A stretch of 64,000 bases of DNA from Streptomyces muensis (lineage in GTDB: Bacteria; Actinomycetota; Actinomycetes; Streptomycetales; Streptomycetaceae). This document shows positions 59,303 through 64,000 of this stretch, piece after piece. Position numbers and translations under genes: made by a program. Below the pieces are notes generated by a model. The model had not been told where the DNA came from and ran no database searches. It saw only the letters and a list, made by a program, of their open reading frames with translations. Every line of letters begins with the position of its first letter. Positions within the stretch are counted from its first letter, which is position 1. The stretch covers positions 31,965 through 95,964 of the forward strand of contig NZ_JAKEIP010000012.1 of the NCBI RefSeq assembly GCF_021474425.1, written 5' to 3'.

Positions 59303-60724
59303 TCAGGCCCCCGGTGTCTCGGGGGTCGCCGGTGGCTCGGCGGGGGTCGTGGCCGGTGGGTGGAAGAGGACGGCTCGGGCGACGGGCGGGGCGAAGAGGG
59401 CGGTGACGGGGGCGGAGAGGGTCAGTACGGAGCGGAAGGCGCGCCCCACGACCGGGTTGCCGGGGGCACAGTCCTGCACGCGCTGGAGGTACCAGTCGGC
59501 CGCGCGGTCCGCGGGTCCGCCGTCGACCGCGTTGCCGACCGCGCCCGGCATCTTGCGGTCCGCCCCGGCGGAGATGTCCCACGCCTGCCGGGACGCGGCG
59601 AGGACCGCCCGCTGCACGCGCCGCGTCGTGGGCGTCCGGCGTGGATCGGCCAGTGCGTCGCGCAGCGCGACCGCGCTCATCGCGGCGACGGCCATGCCCT
59701 GCCCGTAGATCGGGTTGAAGGTGCACAGGGCGTCACCGCTGGCGAGGAATCCGGCCGGGCAGCTGCCGGGCAGGTCGTAGCGGCGGCGGACGTTGGCGGT
59801 ACGCCGGTAGCCGAACGCCGGTGAGAGCGGTTCGGCCTCGTCCAGCCAGCGGTGCAGCAGCGGGTGCGGCAGCCTCTTGGCGTACGTCACGAACTCGTCG
59901 TCGCCCGTGGGCGGTTCGTCACCGCGCAGCCCGGAGACGATGACGATGTGGCTGCCGTCCTCCAGCGGCAGCGCGCCGCCCGCGTGCACCTGGTCGGGGC
60001 TCGGGTAGACGTAGTAGCCGGCGGTGTCGCCGCCGAGGACGCCGTCGCGGCCCCGGTAGACCCGCGAGGCGTACGCCAGTCCGGTGTCGATGGTCTCCTC
60101 GTGCGGGGCCCCGGCCCCCATCGCCCGGAGCCACTGCGGAGCCTTCGTGCCGCTGCCGGAAGCGTCGACGACCAGGTCGGCCTCCAAGCTCCGCTGCTCC
60201 CCGCGGGCGTCGCCGGAGCGGTCCCGCAGGACCACGCCCCGCACGCGCGAGGCGTCGCCGAGGAGCCCTACGACCTCGGTCCCCTGCACCGTACTGATCA
60301 CCGGGTTGGCCAGGACCCGACGCCGTACGAGCTCCTCCAGCTGTGCGCGGGAGCCGGTGTAGATGTGTGTCGTCGCGGGCAGCCGGCGGAACCAGCGGCC
60401 GTTCTGCCAGAGCACCAGGTCCGACGGCAGTCCGACGTGCGGCGCTCCCGCCGCGCGCAGCTCCGCCAGGAAGCCCGGCAGCAGCGATTCCATGGCCACC
60501 TGCCCGCCCTCCAGCAGGACATGCGGATGCCGGCCCTGCGGTACGCCGGGCCGTGCCCCCGTGCCGTCCGGGAACCGGTCGCGCTCCACCACGGTCACCC
60601 GGTCGGCGTGCCCGGCCAGGACGTGCGCCGCGAGCATTCCCGCCAGACTCCCGCCGACCACGACCGCGTGCCGCCCGCCGTCGTGCCCCACGCCCCAACC
60701 ACCCGTTTTTCCGGCAGAGTTCAC
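59303..60724 (-). CDS. FAD-dependent oxidoreductase / epoxidase-like monooxygenase
   Basis: 473 residues. The FAD motif is HAVVVGGSLAGMLAAHVLAG (residues about 18-37), followed by VTVVERDRFPDG and GVPQGRHPHVLLEGG, then VVDASGSGTKAPQWL and FLASGDALCTFNPIYGQGMA. The pattern recalls geranylgeranyl-reductase/epoxidase-type flavoproteins. GTG 60724 is chosen because AGGGGAG is eight bases upstream; an ATG at 60784 would add a leader without conserved features. Substrate unknown. Confidence 0.87.
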   Translation of the reverse strand: MNSAGKTGGWGVGHDGGRHAVVVGGSLAGMLAAHVLAGHADRVTVVERDRFPDGTGARPGVPQGRHPHVLLEGGQVAMESLLPGFLAELRAAGAPHVGLPSDLVLWQNGRWFRRLPATTHIYTGSRAQLEELVRRRVLANPVISTVQGTEVVGLLGDASRVRGVVLRDRSGDARGEQRSLEADLVVDASGSGTKAPQWLRAMGAGAPHEETIDTGLAYASRVYRGRDGVLGGDTAGYYVYPSPDQVHAGGALPLEDGSHIVIVSGLRGDEPPTGDDEFVTYAKRLPHPLLHRWLDEAEPLSPAFGYRRTANVRRRYDLPGSCPAGFLASGDALCTFNPIYGQGMAVAAMSAVALRDALADPRRTPTTRRVQRAVLAASRQAWDISAGADRKMPGAVGNAVDGGPADRAADWYLQRVQDCAPGNPVVGRAFRSVLTLSAPVTALFAPPVARAVLFHPPATTPAEPPATPETPGA

Positions 60725-60822
60725 CGAGCCGCTCCCCTGAATCGCCACGTCGCGAGAAGCCACCAGTATTCCGGACCGCGGCACGGGTTGACCGCGTTAC
60801 AGCCGTTTTGCGCCACCTCGTA

Positions 60823-61662
60823 TCAGCGCGGGTCCACGTCGGCCCGCAGCATGTGGTGGTCGGAGTACGCGCTCGCCTGCACGCGGTGCTTCAGCGGGGC
60901 GATGCCTCGCAGGAAGACGTAGTCGAACTTGCTGTGCCAGTCGGTGGTCGTCTCGCAGTCGCCGATCCGCGCGGGACGGCACTCAGGGTCGATGTCCGTG
61001 GCCAGTGCCCACATCTTGGACAGCTCGGGGGCGTCCGGCACGGCGTTGAAGTCGCCGAGCACGATCGCGCGGTCGTACCGGGCGACCTGCTTGGCGAGCA
61101 CGCCGACCTGGCTTGCCCGGAACTCCTCTTGACGTCGATGGGCGAGGTGCGTGTTGAAGACCCGGACGGACCGGCCGCCCACCGTGGTGGTGACCGCCAT
61201 GTACCCGCGGTCCTCGGATCCGCCGTCGGGGTACTCCACGCTGACCCGGTCCGTCATCGGCGCCGCCGAGAGGATCGCCTGACCGAAGCCCCCCGGATTC
61301 CACGGCACTCCCCCGCAGCGGCCCCAACTCTGAAGAACCGTCCCGTACTTGACGTGGTAGACCAGCCCGTGAAGGTTCTCCAGATAGTCCCGGATCATCT
61401 CGACGTCCCGCACACACGCTTCCTGCATGCCGATGACCTGCGGCGCGTACGCGGCGATGTCCGCCGCCCGGTCGACGTTGCTGACCTCGCACGGGTTGCA
61501 GATGTTCCACGTCATGACCCGGTTCGGTACGACGTCCCGGACGGCCTCGACGGGCCGCGATCCGGCGGAGGGGGCACCGAGGGGCGCGCTGGGGCCGACG
61601 AGCAGCATGAAGGCCGCGATCACGGCACCCACGATCAACCAAGCGCCCCGTCCGAGCACCAT
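60823..61662 (-). CDS. Exported endonuclease/exonuclease/phosphatase (EEP) family protein
   Basis: 279 residues. An N-terminal hydrophobic segment (WLIVGAVIAAFMLLVG) anchors or exports the protein. The EEP core has MTWNICN, VIGMQEACVRD (metal Glu), VFNTHLAHRRQEEF, VLGDFNAVPD and final SDHHM (catalytic Asp-His). Extracellular DNase, sphingomyelinase or inositol-phosphatase activity is possible. GAGGAGG lies before the ATG at 61662. Confidence 0.88.
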   Translation of the reverse strand: MVLGRGAWLIVGAVIAAFMLLVGPSAPLGAPSAGSRPVEAVRDVVPNRVMTWNICNPCEVSNVDRAADIAAYAPQVIGMQEACVRDVEMIRDYLENLHGLVYHVKYGTVLQSWGRCGGVPWNPGGFGQAILSAAPMTDRVSVEYPDGGSEDRGYMAVTTTVGGRSVRVFNTHLAHRRQEEFRASQVGVLAKQVARYDRAIVLGDFNAVPDAPELSKMWALATDIDPECRPARIGDCETTTDWHSKFDYVFLRGIAPLKHRVQASAYSDHHMLRADVDPR

Positions 61663-61773
61663 CGCCTCCTCGATGTGGGCTCTGTCCCGTCCCCCATCCT
61701 GAAGCGACGATAACCCACCTGCCCGGCCGAGGGAGTTCGGCCTGGCTCAGGTACGCGTTGCCGCCCGCGGGCG

Positions 61774-62742
61774 TCACTGCGGCCAGGGTCTGGCATGTGC
61801 GCTGGCCGCGCCGACGGCCGCTCTGGCCGCCCGCTCGACCAGCGCGATGCCGGCTTCCATCGATCTGTTGCCGCCGCTGAGGACGGAGACCAGATAGCGG
61901 TGGCCGTGCACCGTGACCTGGCCGACGCTGTTGATGATCCAGAGGCCGGTCGTGCTCCGTTGCAGCCAGCCGTTCTTGAGTGCCCAGCGGGAGCCGCGGG
62001 AGCCGGCCGCGGACACTCCCCAGTCCTGTTCCTCGGTGATCGAGCCCATCAGGTCCCCGATGAAGGCGCGGGACGCCTGGTTCAGCCCTTCGGGCGGGCG
62101 GGCGGAGCCGGCCGGGCCGTGCGCGAAGACCGCGCGCAGCAGCCTGACCTGGTCCATGGCCGTGGTCCGGGTGAGGCCCCATCTGATGCCGGGGCCACCC
62201 CGTGTGGAGGTGAGCCCCAGCCGTTCGTTCGCCGCGCCCAGGCCGTCGGCCGCGCCGATCGTGCGCCACAGGACGTCCGCCGCGTAGTTGTCGCTCGTCC
62301 GGATCATCGCCACGGCGTACTGGCGCTCGTCGTCGGTCAGCTCCCGGCCCTCGTCCTGCGCCTGGAGCAGCAGCGTCGCGAGGATGCCCACCTTGATGAT
62401 GCTCGCCGTCTCGAACGTCGCGCCCTTTCCGTACGACGCGATCTCCTGGTCGGCGCTGTCGAGGTCGAGCACCGCCACGGCCAGCCGCGTGTCCCCGCGC
62501 GGCAGGACCGGTCCGAGCGCCCGCGAGAGAGTCACGCCCCGCTTCTCGCGCGGCGCCGCCGGCCCGAGGGCCGGGGCACCGGCCCGGGGCAGGGGCGTCC
62601 GCGTCTCGTGGCCCGTACCTACGGCGGCACAGGCGGCGAGTGACACCACGACCGCGGTGGCGACGCAGGAGGCGGCGCAGCCCCGTAGCGAGGGTGCGCG
62701 CGGGCCGCGCGCCGTGTGCGTCCGGTTCTGTCCGTCGAACAT
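61774..62742 (-). CDS. Class A beta-lactamase-like serine hydrolase, lipoprotein
   Basis: 322 residues. Lipobox LAAC follows VATAVVVS, so it is a surface lipoprotein. SxxK is in TASIIKVG, SDN in TSDNYAA, and the third motif is KNG rather than KTG. Several family residues, such as the class A omega-loop Glu, are not obvious, so it may be a DD-peptidase-like or inactive relative rather than a resistance enzyme. ATG 62742 is chosen; ATG 62787 lies inside an inverted repeat. Confidence 0.82.
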   Translation of the reverse strand: MFDGQNRTHTARGPRAPSLRGCAASCVATAVVVSLAACAAVGTGHETRTPLPRAGAPALGPAAPREKRGVTLSRALGPVLPRGDTRLAVAVLDLDSADQEIASYGKGATFETASIIKVGILATLLLQAQDEGRELTDDERQYAVAMIRTSDNYAADVLWRTIGAADGLGAANERLGLTSTRGGPGIRWGLTRTTAMDQVRLLRAVFAHGPAGSARPPEGLNQASRAFIGDLMGSITEEQDWGVSAAGSRGSRWALKNGWLQRSTTGLWIINSVGQVTVHGHRYLVSVLSGGNRSMEAGIALVERAARAAVGAASAHARPWPQ

Positions 62743-62780
62743 GGCGGGGCGGGCCTCGATGTTCCTGTGGAGAAATTCGG

Positions 62781-62830
62781 CGAGCAATCACAAAATATGG
62801 CATTTCGGATGCGGTGGTGGTGATTGCTCG
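62781..62830. promoter_or_regulatory. 11-bp perfect inverted repeat upstream of the serine hydrolase
   Basis: CGAGCAATCAC (62781-62791) and GTGATTGCTCG (62820-62830) pair perfectly around 28 AT-rich bases containing AAAATATGG. It lies 39 bases upstream of the chosen start of the serine hydrolase and could be an operator; an mRNA hairpin is equally possible. Confidence 0.55.
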
Positions 62831-62884
62831 CACAACAGGCGTGTCGCGCGAGGGTGCCGCCGTGCTGGCGCGGGTGTTGAGCCG

Positions 62885-63277
62885 TCAGTTCTCCTGGAGG
62901 ACGGAGAGGACGTTCCCCGCCGGGTCGGTGAACCACGCAATCGCCGCGGGGCCGCCGCCGCCGACCCGGACGATGCCCTTCTCGTCGTGGTCGAAGCCGG
63001 AGTAGCGCTCCAGGGTCACGCCGCGTCGCCCCAGTTCGCCGACGGCGGCCTCGATGTCGTCCACGGGGAAGTTGAGGATCGTGAAGGTCGCCGGGGTGTG
63101 GTTCTCCTTGGGGTAGACGAAGACCTGCGCGCCGCTGCCGAGCTTGATGATCAGCATCCGCATGTCGCCCTGCCCGGACTCCTCCACGTCTAGGCCGAGG
63201 GTCTCGCCGTAGAAGCGGCGGGCCTCGCCGAGGTCGTCGACCGAGAAGCCGCTGAACGCCTGCGATTGTCCGAGCAT
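62885..63277 (-). CDS. VOC-superfamily (glyoxalase/bleomycin-resistance fold) protein
   Basis: 130 residues. Two beta-alpha-beta-beta-beta units: [21 protein letters not shown] and [20 protein letters not shown], ending [15 protein letters not shown], the pattern of small VOC proteins. Lyase, dioxygenase or binding roles are possible; the metal ligands seem incomplete. AAGGAGA precedes the ATG at 63277. Confidence 0.88.
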   Translation of the reverse strand: MLGQSQAFSGFSVDDLGEARRFYGETLGLDVEESGQGDMRMLIIKLGSGAQVFVYPKENHTPATFTILNFPVDDIEAAVGELGRRGVTLERYSGFDHDEKGIVRVGGGGPAAIAWFTDPAGNVLSVLQEN

Positions 63278-63488
63278 GCCGTGTGTCTCCTTCACGCGGG
63301 GTGAGCCGTCCTGGCCGTCCTGGAATCTCAGGGCACACCACGCGCATCGAGGGCCGGACGCGCGCCGCGCGGATGGCGCCCGGATGGTCGTGCGTCCTTC
63401 ACCCTCACGAAGCGCCCGCCACGCCCCCGGGAGGCACCGGTACCGGCCCGACATGCGCGGCGGTCCGGTTCGGTGGAGTCTGGGGATC

Positions 63489-64000
63489 ATGGAGCGCAAG
63501 CACGGGCGGCGGGCCGGCGCGGCCCTTGACGTGGAGGCCGTGCTCGACGACCTCTACACGACGCCGCCGCCCGGCTTCGTGGCCCGTCGCGAGGAGCTGG
63601 CCCTCGCGGCCAGGACGTCCGGACGGGCGGACGACGCCCGGCGGATCCACGCCGCCCGCCGCCCCACGCTCGCGGCCTGGGCGGCGAACCTGCTGCTGCG
63701 CTCCCGGCCCCAGGAGAGCCGGCACTTCCTGGAGCTGGGGCGGGCGCTGCGCGACGCCTATCGGACACTGGACGCCGACGGGATCAAGGAGTTGTCCGAG
63801 CAGCGTCGCAGTGTCGTGTCCGCGTTGTCCCGGCAGGCCGCCGAGCTGGCCCGGGCGGGCGGGCACCGCCTGTCGGACGCGGCGCAGCAGGACGTCGAGT
63901 CCACCCTGCGGGCCGTGCTCGCCGACGAGGACGCGGCCGACCAGTGGGCCACGGGCCGGCTGGAGGGCGCCCTCACCCCGCCCTCCGACTTCCCCTCCCC
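63489..64000 (+). CDS. Conserved hypothetical protein, N-terminal part (cut by window end)
   Basis: The frame is open from the ATG at 63489 to the end of the window, 170 codons, starting [20 protein letters not shown]. It reads as a helical, Arg/Ala-rich cytoplasmic protein with [37 protein letters not shown] and [20 protein letters not shown]. No motif that I recognise. It diverges from the VOC gene across 211 bases. Confidence 0.75.
   Translation, partial: MERKHGRRAGAALDVEAVLDDLYTTPPPGFVARREELALAARTSGRADDARRIHAARRPTLAAWAANLLLRSRPQESRHFLELGRALRDAYRTLDADGIKELSEQRRSVVSALSRQAAELARAGGHRLSDAAQQDVESTLRAVLADEDAADQWATGRLEGALTPPSDFPS

Overview
The window is high-GC actinobacterial chromosome, almost certainly Streptomyces. 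Pointers are the strong third-position G/C bias, frequent GTG/TTG starts, many ATGA/GTGA start-stop overlaps, a Streptomyces subtilisin inhibitor, an HbpS-SenS-SenR heme/redox sensing set, an ECF41 sigma factor, SpoIIE-type PP2C phosphatases, and rare TTA codons in a few genes. No rRNA, tRNA, CRISPR array, complete insertion sequence or prophage was seen.

Layout. 1-10 kb: a MerR regulator (cut by the window edge) with a HEAT-repeat partner behind a MerR-type promoter, an FMN reductase-like protein, a sugar epimerase, an OmpR-type two-component pair, and a glycosyltransferase / methyltransferase / membrane molybdoenzyme group. 10-16 kb: a methyltransferase, two divergent PP2C phosphatases (one with a CitA/DcuS-like extracellular sensor) and a small phosphotransferase. 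15.8-25.1 kb: an eight-gene minus-strand operon, the most interesting part of the window. It encodes a GH114-like galactosaminidase lipoprotein, a spherulin-4 (GH135-like) protein, two SDR sugar enzymes, a sugar nucleotidyltransferase, a polytopic membrane protein, a PelF-type GT4 glycosyltransferase and a large secreted NodB-like deacetylase. This parts list matches the fungal galactosaminogalactan cluster and overlaps with bacterial Pel loci, so I read it as a bacterial pathway for a partly deacetylated, probably alpha-1,4-linked galactosamine-rich exopolysaccharide. Two of its genes carry TTA codons, one at codon 5 of the first gene, which suggests developmental control through bldA.

25.5-38.6 kb: an amino-acid permease; an ECF41 sigma factor facing a YceI gene across paired promoter-like sequences; a cytidine-deaminase-like gene; an MFS pump plus FAD monooxygenase with a divergent TetR regulator and palindromic operator; an NlpC/P60 cell-wall hydrolase; an amidohydrolase; and a 1004-residue membrane protein that puts a periplasmic-binding-protein-like domain outside the cell. 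38.7-44.4 kb: a compact thioesterase / exporter / ACP / ketosynthase operon, diverging from a Tat-exported GH109-like protein. 44.4-52.3 kb: DUF1206 and hypothetical genes, the protease inhibitor, senR-senS and hbpS, a TetR regulator and an ether-lipid-type AGPS oxidase. A short inverted-repeat element (about 118 bp, MITE-like) abuts the end of a small membrane protein gene and supplies its stop codon.

52.7-64 kb: a binding-protein-like gene without signal peptide, a cytochrome P450 plus 3Fe-4S ferredoxin pair behind a palindromic site, an erythromycin-esterase-family gene facing a double-MerR regulator, a small P-loop kinase, a VC0807-like membrane protein, an FAD oxidoreductase, an EEP-family nuclease/phosphatase, a beta-lactamase-like lipoprotein, a VOC protein and a conserved hypothetical cut by the window end. 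All functions are read from sequence motifs by eye; no database search was possible.
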